From NCBI RefSeq assembly GCF_003586285.1, contig NZ_QUBR01000002.1, forward strand, positions 1,364,001-1,428,000: 64,000 bases of DNA, written 5' to 3'. The notes under the pieces were generated by a model. It was not told the origin of the DNA and did not search any database. It saw only the letters and a list, made by a program, of their open reading frames with translations. Positions 25,225 to 33,417 of this stretch are shown piece after piece; position 1 is the first letter of the stretch, and every line of letters begins with the position of its first letter. A program made the position numbers and the translations under genes. This stretch comes from Aeromicrobium endophyticum (GTDB lineage: Bacteria; Actinomycetota; Actinomycetes; Propionibacteriales; Nocardioidaceae).

Positions 25225-25788
25225 TCAGCGGCGAGCGGCTCCCCGCGCGATGCAGTCGGCCAGGTGGTCGTCGACCATGCCGGTAGCCTGCATCAGCGCG
25301 TAGGCCGTGGTGGGACCGACGAAGCGGAAGCCCTTCTTCTTCAGCGTCTTGGCCATCGCGACCGACTCGGCCGTCGTGGCCGGCACGTCGGCGTACGACG
25401 TCGGGGCCGGACGTGGCTCGGGCGCGAACGACCAGAGCAGGTCGCTGAACGACTCGTCGAGGTCGAGCAGGCTGCGGGCGTTGGCGATCGTCGCCTCGAT
25501 CTTGAGCCGGTTGCGGATGATGCCCGCGTCGTCGAGCAGGCGCAGCACGTCGGACTCGCCGAACCGGGCGACCGCCTCGGGGTCGAAGCCCGCGAACACC
25601 TCGCGGAACCGGTCGCGCTTGCGCAGGACGATCGCCCACGACAGGCCGGACTGGAACGCCTCGAGCGACATCCGCTCGAACAGCGGAGCGTCGCCGCGCA
25701 GCTCGCGGCCCCACTCGGTGTCGTGGTACTCCGTCATGGCCGGGTCGTCGCCCCATGGGCACCGGACGACGTCTGCACCGGCGGCCAC
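25225..25788 (-). CDS. tag: DNA-3-methyladenine glycosylase I
   Basis: 187-residue base-excision repair enzyme that removes 3-methyladenine. CPWG near residue 10, EYHDTEWG near 20, FERMSLEAFQSGLSW near 37 and the C-terminal GFRFVGPTTAYALMQATGMVDDHLADC are diagnostic. The zinc ligands (N-terminal Cys/His and the C-terminal His/Cys of DDHLADC) appear present. It starts with GTG 25788, three bases after the LOG gene stop, and is the third gene of a dapE-LOG-tag operon. The same three genes are neighbours in mycobacteria. Confidence 0.95.
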   Translation of the reverse strand: MAAGADVVRCPWGDDPAMTEYHDTEWGRELRGDAPLFERMSLEAFQSGLSWAIVLRKRDRFREVFAGFDPEAVARFGESDVLRLLDDAGIIRNRLKIEATIANARSLLDLDESFSDLLWSFAPEPRPAPTSYADVPATTAESVAMAKTLKKKGFRFVGPTTAYALMQATGMVDDHLADCIARGAARR

Positions 25789-25791
25789 GTG

Positions 25792-26523
25792 TCAGCGGTC
25801 CTTCGCGACGAAGTACGAGATCGCCTCGTCGACGTCGTCGGTGACGTGGAGCATGTCGACGTCTCCGGGGCTGATCTTGCCGTCGGTCTGCATGGTCGCG
25901 CGGAGCCAGTCGACCAGTCCGCCCCAGTAGGAGCTGCCGAACAGGACGATCGGGAACGAGGTGACCTTGCCGGTCTGGGCCAACGTCAGCGCCTCGAAGA
26001 GCTCGTCCATCGTGCCGAATCCGCCCGGCAGGACGATGAAGCCCTGGGCGTACTTGACGAACATCGTCTTGCGGACGAAGAAGTAGCGGAAGTTGACCCC
26101 GAGGTCGACCCACTCGTTCATGCCCTGCTCGTGCGGCAGCTCGATGCCGAGGCCGACCGAGACTCCCCCGCACTCACTGGCTCCCTTGTTGGCCGCCTCC
26201 ATGGCTCCGGGGCCGCCGCCGGTGATGACCGCGTAGCCCGCTTCGCACAGCTTGGCCGCGATATCGGTGGCCGCGGCGTACATCGGGTCGTCGGGCCGGG
26301 TGCGGGCCGAGCCGAACACGCTGACGGCGGGGCCGAGCTCGGCCAGGGCGCCGAAGCCCTCGACGAACTCGGCCTGGATGCGCAGCACCCGCCACGGGTC
26401 GGTGTGCACCCAGTCGGCATCGCCGCGCGAGTCGAGCAGACGCTGGTCGGTGGTGGTGTCGGGAAGCTGGCGGCCCTTGAGGCGCACCGGCCCCTTGTGG
26501 TGCGACGGACGGCTGGGACTCAT
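25792..26523 (-). CDS. LOG family protein (TIGR00730)
   Basis: 243-residue Rossmann-like lysine-decarboxylase-fold protein. GGGPGAMEA (102-110) and PGGFGTMDE (166-174) are the nucleotide-monophosphate phosphoribohydrolase motifs of the LOG family, which release cytokinin bases or act in nucleotide salvage. An N-terminal 45-residue extension precedes the core. ATG 26523 overlaps the dapE stop by four bases (ATGA), so it is translationally coupled. The M. tuberculosis counterpart Rv1205 makes a cytokinin that is processed to aldehydes; the activity here is inferred only. Confidence 0.93.
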   Translation of the reverse strand: MSPSRPSHHKGPVRLKGRQLPDTTTDQRLLDSRGDADWVHTDPWRVLRIQAEFVEGFGALAELGPAVSVFGSARTRPDDPMYAAATDIAAKLCEAGYAVITGGGPGAMEAANKGASECGGVSVGLGIELPHEQGMNEWVDLGVNFRYFFVRKTMFVKYAQGFIVLPGGFGTMDELFEALTLAQTGKVTSFPIVLFGSSYWGGLVDWLRATMQTDGKISPGDVDMLHVTDDVDEAISYFVAKDR

Positions 26524-27581
26524 GCGGTCAACCATTTCGTGAGGGTTGCGTGCACCCGCTGGAGGTGCTCGACGGGGACGTGCTCATCGGCCTTGTGGGC
26601 GTAGATCGGGTCGCCGGGCCCGTAGTTGAGCGCCGGGATGCCGAGCTGGGTGAACTGGGCGACGTCGGTCCAGCCGAACTTGGGCCGAGGCGATGCCGCG
26701 ACGGTGGCGACGAACGCGGCGACAGCCGGCTGGGACAGACCCGGCAGCGCGCCGGGCGCGGAGTCGGTGACGGTGAGGCCGAAACCCTCGAACACCTCCT
26801 GCAGGTGCTGGTGGGCGTCGGCCTCGGAGCGGTCGGGGGCGAACCGGAAGTTGACCGTGACGACGGCCTCGTCGGGCACGACGTTGCCGGCCACTCCCCC
26901 GCGGATGCCCACGGCGTTGAGGCCCTCGCGGTAGACCAGCCCGTCGATGTCGACCTCGCGCGGCACGTAGGTTTCGAGACGGTCGAGCACCGGAGCCAGC
27001 GCGTGGATGGCGTTGCTGCCCATCCACGACCGTGCTGCGTGGGCCCTCTCGCCGGCCGTGCGGATGTCGACGCGCATGGTGCCCTGGCACCCGGCCTCGA
27101 CGCCGGCGTCGGACGGCTCCATGAGGATCGCGAAGTCGCCGGCCAGCAGGTCGGGACGCTCGCGGGCGAGACGGCCCAGGCCGTTGAACTCGGCGGCGAT
27201 CTCCTCGGCGTCGTAGAACACATAGGTGACGTCGCGGACCGGCTCGGACACCGTGGCCGCGAGCAGCAGCGCCACGGCCACGCCGCCCTTCATGTCGCAA
27301 GACCCCAGCCCGTGCAGCACGCCGTCCTCGAGCCGTGACGGGAAGTTGTCGTTGGCCGGCACGGTGTCAAGATGTCCGGCGATCACGACCCGCTCACCGC
27401 GGCCGAGCGACGTGCGGGCGACGATCGTGTGACCGTCTCGCACCACGTCGAGGTGCGGCACCGCCACGAGCGCCTGCTCGACGGCGTCGGCGATCTCCTG
27501 CTCGGACAGGCTCTCGGACGCGATGTCGACGAGTGCGCCGGTCAGCGCGACGACGTCGGAGGTCAGGTCGATGGTGGCCAC
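26520..27581 (-). CDS. dapE: Succinyl-diaminopimelate desuccinylase
   Basis: 353-residue di-zinc M20 hydrolase of lysine and meso-diaminopimelate synthesis. GHLDTVPAN (His70, Asp72), GSCDMKGG (Asp96) and the base/ligand pair YDAEEIAAE (Glu126, Glu127) are intact, with a dimerisation domain at about 180-290. The last ligand is in HKADEHVPV. The length and motif set match the actinobacterial DapE. GTG 27581 follows a CAGAGT box six bases upstream. It heads the dapE-LOG-tag operon. Confidence 0.95.
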   Translation of the reverse strand: MATIDLTSDVVALTGALVDIASESLSEQEIADAVEQALVAVPHLDVVRDGHTIVARTSLGRGERVVIAGHLDTVPANDNFPSRLEDGVLHGLGSCDMKGGVAVALLLAATVSEPVRDVTYVFYDAEEIAAEFNGLGRLARERPDLLAGDFAILMEPSDAGVEAGCQGTMRVDIRTAGERAHAARSWMGSNAIHALAPVLDRLETYVPREVDIDGLVYREGLNAVGIRGGVAGNVVPDEAVVTVNFRFAPDRSEADAHQHLQEVFEGFGLTVTDSAPGALPGLSQPAVAAFVATVAASPRPKFGWTDVAQFTQLGIPALNYGPGDPIYAHKADEHVPVEHLQRVHATLTKWLTA

Positions 27582-27585
27582 GCGC

Positions 27586-28278
27586 TCACTCTGCCACGTC
27601 GGCCGAGGGCTCGAAGACGCAGAACTCGTTGCCCTCGGGATCGGCCATGACCGTCCACCGGGCGTCGTCGGACGGCGGGGTCAGCACCTGGGCGCCGCGG
27701 GCCGACAGGTCGCCGACCGTGACGCCGGGCCGGAGCGTGACGTCCCAGTGCAGGCGGTTCTTGACGGTCTTGGGCTCGGGCACCGGGACGAAGTCGAACG
27801 ACTCGACGGGGGCGCCCGGTACGTCGTCGATGTAGGAGTAGCCGCTCTCGTCGTGCGCGAGCGTGCCACCCCAGACATCGGCCCACCACGACGAGACGGC
27901 GATCGGGTCGGCCGAGTCGATCACGAGGTCCTTGAGCCCCGGGGGGCGGCTGCCGCCGACGAAGACGCAGAACTGATTGCCCTCGGGGTCGAGGAACGTC
28001 GTCCAGGGGAACTCACCGTCGGCCGTGACCTGCTCGAGGCCGCCGAAGTCGTCGAGCGAGGTGGCCACGAGGTCGAGGTGCACGCGGTTCTTGACCGTGC
28101 GGGGCTCCGGCACCGGGTTGATCCACACGGTCTGGCCCGGCGACCCGCCACGCAGCACGCCGCTGCCGTCGTCGGCGGAGATCTCGCCGTCGAGGTGCAG
28201 CGCACGCGCCCAGAAGCCCTCGAGGGCGGAGACGTCGTTGGCGTCGAGGCAGAGGTCCTTGAAGGTCACGAGAGACAT
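27586..28278 (-). CDS. Double VOC-domain protein (glyoxalase/bleomycin-resistance fold)
   Basis: 230 residues consisting of two VOC-like halves (about 1-115 and 116-228). Each half ends with a parallel motif: FLDPEGNQFCVF in the first and MADPEGNEFCVF in the second. VNPVPEP/VPVPEP and VKNRVHLDL/VKNRLHWDV also repeat, so the protein arose by internal duplication. Such proteins bind metals or hydrophobic ligands; the substrate is unknown. ATG 28278 is preceded by a leaderless TAGCGT box. It lies 40 bases downstream of the kinase gene. Confidence 0.9.
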   Translation of the reverse strand: MSLVTFKDLCLDANDVSALEGFWARALHLDGEISADDGSGVLRGGSPGQTVWINPVPEPRTVKNRVHLDLVATSLDDFGGLEQVTADGEFPWTTFLDPEGNQFCVFVGGSRPPGLKDLVIDSADPIAVSSWWADVWGGTLAHDESGYSYIDDVPGAPVESFDFVPVPEPKTVKNRLHWDVTLRPGVTVGDLSARGAQVLTPPSDDARWTVMADPEGNEFCVFEPSADVAE

Positions 28279-28285
28279 GCGGACC

Positions 28286-28291
28286 ACGCTA
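28286..28291 (-). promoter_or_regulatory. TAGCGT -10 box, leaderless VOC gene
   Basis: The minus-strand TAGCGT lies seven bases before ATG 28278. Confidence 0.5.
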
Positions 28292-28318
28292 GCGGCGCCC
28301 GCGGACACGGGCGAGGGG

Positions 28319-29218
28319 TCAGTCGTGGACCGCCTTGAGGATCGCGATCGCCGCCGTGACCCGGTCGCGGTCGTCGTCCTCGATCGCCCACATGGCGTGG
28401 TGCGCCTCCCGCACCACGACCCAGTCGCGAGCACGCTGCTCGTCGAGGCCTGCCACGTCGACGACGGTGTGGAAGCGACGCCGCACGGCGGTGCGCACGT
28501 CACCCGTGGCGACGACCTCGTCCCAACGGTTCGAGAGCAGGGGCGCGACCTCGTAGTGCGGGTCGCCCGAGACCGGCTTGGGGTCGATCGCCAGCCACGG
28601 CTCGCGATCGGCCGCCAGGACGTTCTCGTAGTGCAGGTCGGCATGGACCAGCCGGCCCACGCTGGCGGCATCGGAGACGAAGGACCGCCCGAGGTGCGCG
28701 GCCTGGTCGACGACACGACGAGGGATCGGGGCATCGCGCGGCAGACGCTCGAGGTCGTCGGTCCACCGCTCGACGTAGCGCGTCAGCGGCACCAGCTGCG
28801 GTGGTGCGGGGACGTGCAGACGTGCGTAGAGGCCCGCCACGGCCTCGCAGGCCGCGAGGACAGGCTCTCGGGTCAGGTCGCGGGCGTGGAGGCGCTCGAC
28901 CAGCATCGCGTCGCGCCGGGGGTCGGCCCGCAGCAGCCGGGCCGCTCCGCGTCCGTGCCAGGTCTGCAGGGCGAGGATCTCGTGCTGCCCCTCCTCGTGG
29001 GGCAGGACGACCTTGAGCACCGCTGCCCCCTCGGCCGACCGGACCGGCACGACCAGGGCGGTGCGACCGTGCATCGGGGCGCCGTCGGGCGAGAGCTGCC
29101 ACTCGTCGAGCAGGTCGCGGACCGTGCGAGGGACGCCGCGCAGCCACGCGGCCCAGACCTCGTCGGACGAGGCTCGGGCGACGAGCTCGTCGGGGAGGTC
29201 GAACGGCAGGAGCGCCAC
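28319..29218 (-). CDS. APH(6)/hydroxyurea-phosphotransferase family kinase
   Basis: 299-residue protein-kinase-like small-molecule kinase. The catalytic loop VHADLHYENVL (Asp194) and the metal motif AIDPKPVSGDPHYE (Asp212) are exactly those of the streptomycin 6-kinase/hydroxyurea kinase family. An ATP-binding Lys69 (AAVLKVV) is present. It starts at GTG 29218 with a CAGGCT box seven bases upstream. It may give low-level aminoglycoside resistance or modify an unknown hydroxylated metabolite. Nothing nearby indicates an antibiotic cluster. Confidence 0.9.
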   Translation of the reverse strand: MALLPFDLPDELVARASSDEVWAAWLRGVPRTVRDLLDEWQLSPDGAPMHGRTALVVPVRSAEGAAVLKVVLPHEEGQHEILALQTWHGRGAARLLRADPRRDAMLVERLHARDLTREPVLAACEAVAGLYARLHVPAPPQLVPLTRYVERWTDDLERLPRDAPIPRRVVDQAAHLGRSFVSDAASVGRLVHADLHYENVLAADREPWLAIDPKPVSGDPHYEVAPLLSNRWDEVVATGDVRTAVRRRFHTVVDVAGLDEQRARDWVVVREAHHAMWAIEDDDRDRVTAAIAILKAVHD

Positions 29219-29302
29219 GTCCGCCAGCCTGCCACGGTTCGTCGACCGTCCCGCCGGGTGGCGCCGAGGCCGCCATTTCACCCGTCCGGACACACTGGCG
29301 AG

Positions 29303-29899
29303 ATGACGAGCTCGTTCGAGGGTCACATCGCCGGCATCGGCACGGCGTCGGGCACCCGCATCGTGGTGGGCATGTGGGACGTCAGCCCTTTCGGCTCGTT
29401 CGCCGACACGATGATCGAGCAGCCGTCGGGCCACCGCATCCTGATCGCGCCGCGTCAGGACGTCGCCGACTTCGTCGCCTCGACCTACTCCTTCGACGAG
29501 GTGCGCATCGAGCCGGTCTCGGTCGAGCGCGGTGACGAGTGGTCGGTGCACACCCGGTCGCTGCAGGTCAGGTTCACGCCCGGCAAGGCGCTGAGGGTGT
29601 CGCCGGTGCTGGGCCTCGTCCCGGGCTGGCTGCGCCGCACGCCGGTCTGGGCCCGGATCTGCAACCCGTTCGCGAGCCGGCTCATGCCGGGCGTGCAGAC
29701 CTATGGCTCCGCGGGCGGAGGGCGCACCGAGTGGTACGCCGCGCGCCACGTCCGACACCTCACCTTCGCCCGGGCCACGTGGGAGGGCGCCGAGCTGGGG
29801 GAGCTGGCCCCCGTCACCCCGGCCGTCCGCTTCGGGTTCGCGTCGTCGCCGGCCCAGCCGACGCTCACCTCGCTGACGTCGTACGTCCGCGAGGCGTAG
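29303..29899 (+). CDS. Conserved hypothetical protein (198 aa)
   Basis: Starts at ATG 29303, divergent from the kinase. Its body has the pattern IAGIGTASGTRIVVGMWD, SPFGSFADTMIEQPSGHRILIAP and GRTEWYAARHVRHL. I recognise it only as a protein type common in high-GC Gram-positives. It is soluble and has no signal peptide. The gap to mqo (29900-30043) holds a small hairpin. Confidence 0.8.
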   Translation: MTSSFEGHIAGIGTASGTRIVVGMWDVSPFGSFADTMIEQPSGHRILIAPRQDVADFVASTYSFDEVRIEPVSVERGDEWSVHTRSLQVRFTPGKALRVSPVLGLVPGWLRRTPVWARICNPFASRLMPGVQTYGSAGGGRTEWYAARHVRHLTFARATWEGAELGELAPVTPAVRFGFASSPAQPTLTSLTSYVREA

Positions 29900-29976
29900 G
29901 CGCGAGACGCACGTCACACTGCTTTTCGACAACATCACATCGTCTGGATGCGGCATCGACCGCGTCGGCGCGTAAG

Positions 29977-30000
29977 GCTTGTGCATGGCTTCACAAGAGC
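29977..30000. promoter_or_regulatory. Hairpin CTTGTG-N8-CACAAG in the mqo upstream region
   Basis: Perfect six-base arms at 29978-29983 and 29992-29997, extended outward by GGC/GCC with one bulged base, lie 45 bases before the mqo start. It could be an operator or the end of the upstream transcript. Confidence 0.35.
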
Positions 30001-30043
30001 CATCCGCACCAGACCTACGACTTGAATCTGCGGTGATCGTCGC

Positions 30044-31576
30044 GTGACCGAACGCTCCTCCCTCGTCCTCCCGAACCGCCACACCCCGGCGGTCGTGCAC
30101 ACCGACGTCCTGCTGGTCGGCGGCGGCATCATGAGCGCCACGCTCGGCACGCTGGTCAAGAGCCTCGAGCCCGACTGGTCGATCAGCCTCTTCGAGCGCC
30201 TCGGCGGCCCGGCTCGCGAGAGCTCCGACCCGTGGAACAACGCCGGCACCGGTCACTCGGCGCTCTGCGAGCTCAACTACACGCCGCAGCGCGCCGACGG
30301 CTCGGTCGACGTCTCCAAGGCGATCACGGTCAACCAGCAGTTCCAGCTGTCGCGGCAGTTCTGGGCCCACGGCGTGTCGCAGGGCGTGCTCGGCGACCCG
30401 GCCACGTTCATCAACCCCGTGCCGCACGTCAGCTTCGTGCGCGGGGCCGACGACGCGGCGTACCTCAAGGCCCGTCACGAGGCGCTCGTCGACAACCCCC
30501 TGTTCGCGGGCATCGAGTACGTCGACGACCGCGACGAGATCGCCCGCCGCCTGCCGCTGATGTCGGCCGGGCGCGACGACGACGAGACGATGGCGCTCAA
30601 CTGGAGCGACGGCGGCACCGACGTCGACTTCGGCTCGGTCACGCGCCAGCTGCTCGGGCACCTCGAGTCGCACGGCGCCGAGCTGAACTACGAGCACGAG
30701 GTGCGCAACCTCAAGCAGAACAGCGACTCCACCTGGACCGTCACGGTCAAGGACCTGCGGACCGGCCAGAAGACCCGCGTCAACGCCCGCTTCGTCTTCG
30801 TCGGCGCCGGTGGCGGCGCGCTGCACCTGCTGCAGAAGTCGGGCATCCCCGAGATCCGCGGATTCGGCGGCTTCCCCGTCAGCGGTCAGTTCCTGCGCAC
30901 GACCAACGCCGACCTGGCCAAGGGCCACCACGCCAAGGTCTACGGAAAGCCGCCGGTCGGCGCCCCGCCGATGTCGGTGCCGCACCTCGACACGCGTGTC
31001 GTCGACGGCCAGCACAGCCTGATGTTCGGGCCCTACGCCGGGTTCTCGCCGCGCTTCCTCAAGGAGGGGCACCTGACCGACCTCGTCCGGTCGGTCAAGC
31101 CCAACAACCTCTTCTCGATGCTCGGAGTCGGCCTCAACTCGATGCCGCTGACGGTCTACCTGGTCAAGGAGCTGCTCAAGTCGCGCGAGCAGCGGGTCGA
31201 GGGCCTGCTCGAGTTCGCCCCGAGCATCGACGGCGACGACTTCGAGCTGATCACGGCCGGCCAGCGCGTGCAGACGATCCGCCGCAACGGCATGTCGGGC
31301 ACCCTCGAGTTCGGCACCTGCACCGTCAGCCACCGCGACGGCACCATCGCCGGCCTGCTCGGCGCCTCGCCGGGTGCGTCGACGGCCGTCGCGGCGATGG
31401 TCGACGTGCTCGAGACGTGCTTCCCCGACCGCATCGCCGCCTGGCGCCCCCGCCTGGTCGACATGATGCCGTCGTACGGCACCGACCTGATGCAGGACAC
31501 CACGCTGCTGGCCGATCTGCGCCGCTGGTCCGACAAGACCCTGCGCCTCGTCGGCGACGACCACATCGAGGCCTGA
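30044..31576 (+). CDS. mqo: Malate:quinone oxidoreductase
   Basis: 510-residue FAD-dependent peripheral membrane enzyme that oxidises malate to oxaloacetate and reduces menaquinone, replacing or supplementing the soluble malate dehydrogenase. The dinucleotide-binding motif [15 protein letters not shown] is at about residues 22-36. Diagnostic blocks include [21 protein letters not shown] and [10 protein letters not shown] near the C-terminus. Length is typical. It starts with GTG 30044; no strong ribosome site is visible. It ends 20 bases before a perfect 15-bp hairpin shared with convergent purE. Confidence 0.96.
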   Translation: MTERSSLVLPNRHTPAVVHTDVLLVGGGIMSATLGTLVKSLEPDWSISLFERLGGPARESSDPWNNAGTGHSALCELNYTPQRADGSVDVSKAITVNQQFQLSRQFWAHGVSQGVLGDPATFINPVPHVSFVRGADDAAYLKARHEALVDNPLFAGIEYVDDRDEIARRLPLMSAGRDDDETMALNWSDGGTDVDFGSVTRQLLGHLESHGAELNYEHEVRNLKQNSDSTWTVTVKDLRTGQKTRVNARFVFVGAGGGALHLLQKSGIPEIRGFGGFPVSGQFLRTTNADLAKGHHAKVYGKPPVGAPPMSVPHLDTRVVDGQHSLMFGPYAGFSPRFLKEGHLTDLVRSVKPNNLFSMLGVGLNSMPLTVYLVKELLKSREQRVEGLLEFAPSIDGDDFELITAGQRVQTIRRNGMSGTLEFGTCTVSHRDGTIAGLLGASPGASTAVAAMVDVLETCFPDRIAAWRPRLVDMMPSYGTDLMQDTTLLADLRRWSDKTLRLVGDDHIEA

Positions 31577-31596
31577 GCCGTCCCTCGGCCGATCTG

Positions 31597-31632
31597 GTGC
31601 CGGAATCCCACGAGGCCGTGGGATTCCGGCAC
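31597..31632. terminator. Bidirectional terminator, perfect 15-bp stem
   Basis: Arm GTGCCGGAATCCCAC (31597-31611) pairs fully with 31618-31632 around a six-base loop, between convergent mqo and purE. Confidence 0.8.
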
Positions 31633-31636
31633 GGGG

Positions 31637-32155
31637 TCAGCGGAAGCCGGCGACGCCCTTGGCCGGGTTGCGGACCTTCTCGCCCTTGGCGCGCGCCGCG
31701 TCGGCCAGCTCGGCCTGGAAGGCGACGATCCGCTCGGTCAGCGCCGGATCACCGGCGGCCAGGATGCGGACGGCCAGCAGTCCGGCGTTGCGCGCGTTGC
31801 CGATCGACACCGTTGCGACCGGCACGCCTGCGGGCATCTGGACGATCGACAGCAGCGAGTCCATGCCGTCGAGGTACTTCAGGGGCACGGGGACGCCCAC
31901 GACCGGCAGCGGCGTGACGGCGGCCAGCATGCCCGGCAGGTGGGCCGCGCCGCCGGCGCCCGCGATGATGACCTCGAGGCCGCGCCCGTGCGCGTCGCGC
32001 CCGTAGGCGAGCATCTCGTCGGGCATGCGGTGGGCCGACACGACGTCGGCCTCGTAGGCGATGCCGAACTCGGCGAGGGCCGTCGCCGCGGCCTCCATCG
32101 TCGGCCAGTCGGAGTCGGACCCCATCACGATGCCGACACGCGGCTGCTCAGTCAT
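31637..32155 (-). CDS. purE: N5-carboxyaminoimidazole ribonucleotide mutase
   Basis: 172-residue class I PurE of purine synthesis that rearranges N5-CAIR to CAIR. The active-site blocks GSDSDWPTM (near residue 12), SAHRMP (about 40-45) and [12 protein letters not shown] (about 65-76) are intact. It pairs with purK upstream on the same strand, separated by a 133-base repeat-bearing spacer. A TAGGCT box six bases before the ATG suggests its own leaderless promoter. Confidence 0.97.
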   Translation of the reverse strand: MTEQPRVGIVMGSDSDWPTMEAAATALAEFGIAYEADVVSAHRMPDEMLAYGRDAHGRGLEVIIAGAGGAAHLPGMLAAVTPLPVVGVPVPLKYLDGMDSLLSIVQMPAGVPVATVSIGNARNAGLLAVRILAAGDPALTERIVAFQAELADAARAKGEKVRNPAKGVAGFR

Positions 32156-32161
32156 GCGCCC

Positions 32162-32167
32162 AGCCTA
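32162..32167 (-). promoter_or_regulatory. TAGGCT -10 box, leaderless purE
   Basis: The minus-strand TAGGCT lies six bases before ATG 32155. Confidence 0.55.
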
Positions 32168-32195
32168 TCGAGCGCCGACCGCAAGCATGGGCCGA

Positions 32196-32279
32196 GCGAG
32201 CGCAGCGAGCGATGGCAGGCGCCCGGGCGCAGCCCGGCGACGGCGAGGAACGAGCCGTCGGAGCGACGAGCGCAGCGAG
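32196..32279. repeat. Two copies of CGAGCGCAGCGAG in the purE-purK spacer
   Basis: CGAGCGCAGCGAG occurs at 32197-32209 and 32267-32279. Between them GCCCGGGCGCAGCCCGGCG adds hairpin potential. The same type of GAGCGCAGCGAG element is scattered in other high-GC actinobacterial genomes as I recall. Confidence 0.5.
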
Positions 32280-32288
32280 TCGCGCGCC

Positions 32289-33404
32289 CTAACCGGAGGT
32301 GAGCAGCGCGCCCGCGCGCCGGGCTCGCGCGAGGACGTCGTCGAGGTCGTCGCCGTACGCCGTCACGTGCCCGACCTTGCGACCGGCCTTGACCGACTTG
32401 CCGTAGAGGTGGACCTTGACGTCGGGCTCGGCCGCGAGCACGACCGCGCGCTGCGCCTCGAGGTCGTCGACGTCACCGCCGAGCACGTTGACCATGACGG
32501 TCCACGGCGTGCGTGCGCGGGTGCCGCCGAGCGGGAGGTCGAGCACGGCCCGCAGGTGGTTCTCGAACTGGCTCGTCTCGGCACCGTCGATGGACCAGTG
32601 GCCCGTGTTGTGCGGCCGCATCGCGAGCTCGTTGACGAGCAGGCGTCCGTCGGCGGTCTCGAACAGCTCGACGGCCAGGATGCCGGTGACGTCGAGCTCG
32701 CTCGCGATGCGCTCGGCGAGAGCGCGGCCCTCGTCGGCCAGGCGGGGGTCGAGCCCGGGGGCCGGGGCGACGACCTCGGCACACACGCCGCCGACCTGCC
32801 GTGACTCCACGACCGGGTACGTGCGCATCTCGCCCGACGGCGACCGGGCCACGAGCGCCGACAGCTCACGTCGGAAGTCGACGAGCTCCTCGGCCAGCAG
32901 CGGACGATCGGCCGCGAAGGCGTCGTCGGCGTCGGCCTGCGACCGCACGACCCACACCCCCTTGCCGTCGTAGCCGCCGCGCGTCGTCTTGAGCACGGCC
33001 GGAAAGCCGAAGGCCTCGAGGTCGTCGCGAGACGCGATGGGCGCGTTGCGGGGGCACGGCACGCCCAGCTCGCCCAGCCGCTCACGCATCGCGGCCTTGT
33101 CCTGGGCGAACAGCAGTGCGTGCGGGCCGGGACGGCACGCGTGCCCCTCGGCGTCGAGGGCACGCAGGTGCTCGGGCGGGACGTGCTCGTGGTCGAACGT
33201 GACGACGGGCGCGTCGGCGACGACGGCGCGCAGCGACGCGAGGTCGGTGTGGTCGCCGACGACGTGGTCGGGCACGACCTGGGCCGCCGAGACGTCGGGC
33301 CCCTCGGCGAGGAGGCGGATGCGCAGGCCCAACGCGATCGCGGGCGGCTGCATCATGCGGGCGAGCTGTCCACCGCCGATGACGGCGAGGTCTGGAGAAG
33401 GCAC
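32289..33404 (-). CDS. purK: N5-carboxyaminoimidazole ribonucleotide synthase
   Basis: 371-residue ATP-grasp ligase that carboxylates AIR with bicarbonate, feeding PurE. The N-terminal AVIGGGQLARMM (residues 7-18) is diagnostic. The ATP-grasp loop FPAVLKTTRGGYDGKG and the metal-site block NELAMRPHNTGHWSIDGAETSQFENH are intact. It starts at GTG 33404, seven bases after a TAGGCT box. It lies directly downstream of the cyclase gene on the same strand. Confidence 0.97.
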   Translation of the reverse strand: MPSPDLAVIGGGQLARMMQPPAIALGLRIRLLAEGPDVSAAQVVPDHVVGDHTDLASLRAVVADAPVVTFDHEHVPPEHLRALDAEGHACRPGPHALLFAQDKAAMRERLGELGVPCPRNAPIASRDDLEAFGFPAVLKTTRGGYDGKGVWVVRSQADADDAFAADRPLLAEELVDFRRELSALVARSPSGEMRTYPVVESRQVGGVCAEVVAPAPGLDPRLADEGRALAERIASELDVTGILAVELFETADGRLLVNELAMRPHNTGHWSIDGAETSQFENHLRAVLDLPLGGTRARTPWTVMVNVLGGDVDDLEAQRAVVLAAEPDVKVHLYGKSVKAGRKVGHVTAYGDDLDDVLARARRAGALLTSG

Positions 33405-33411
33405 GGCTCGA

Positions 33412-33417
33412 AGCCTA
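33412..33417 (-). promoter_or_regulatory. TAGGCT -10 box, leaderless purK
   Basis: The minus-strand TAGGCT lies seven bases before GTG 33404 and overlaps the last codons of the cyclase gene. Confidence 0.55.

Noticed and set aside
28319..31564. A 1081-codon minus-strand frame running through the region opposite mqo
   Set aside because: Only the part from 29218 down encodes a recognisable kinase. The rest is an antisense shadow of mqo and the 29303 gene, produced by high GC content and lack of stop codons.
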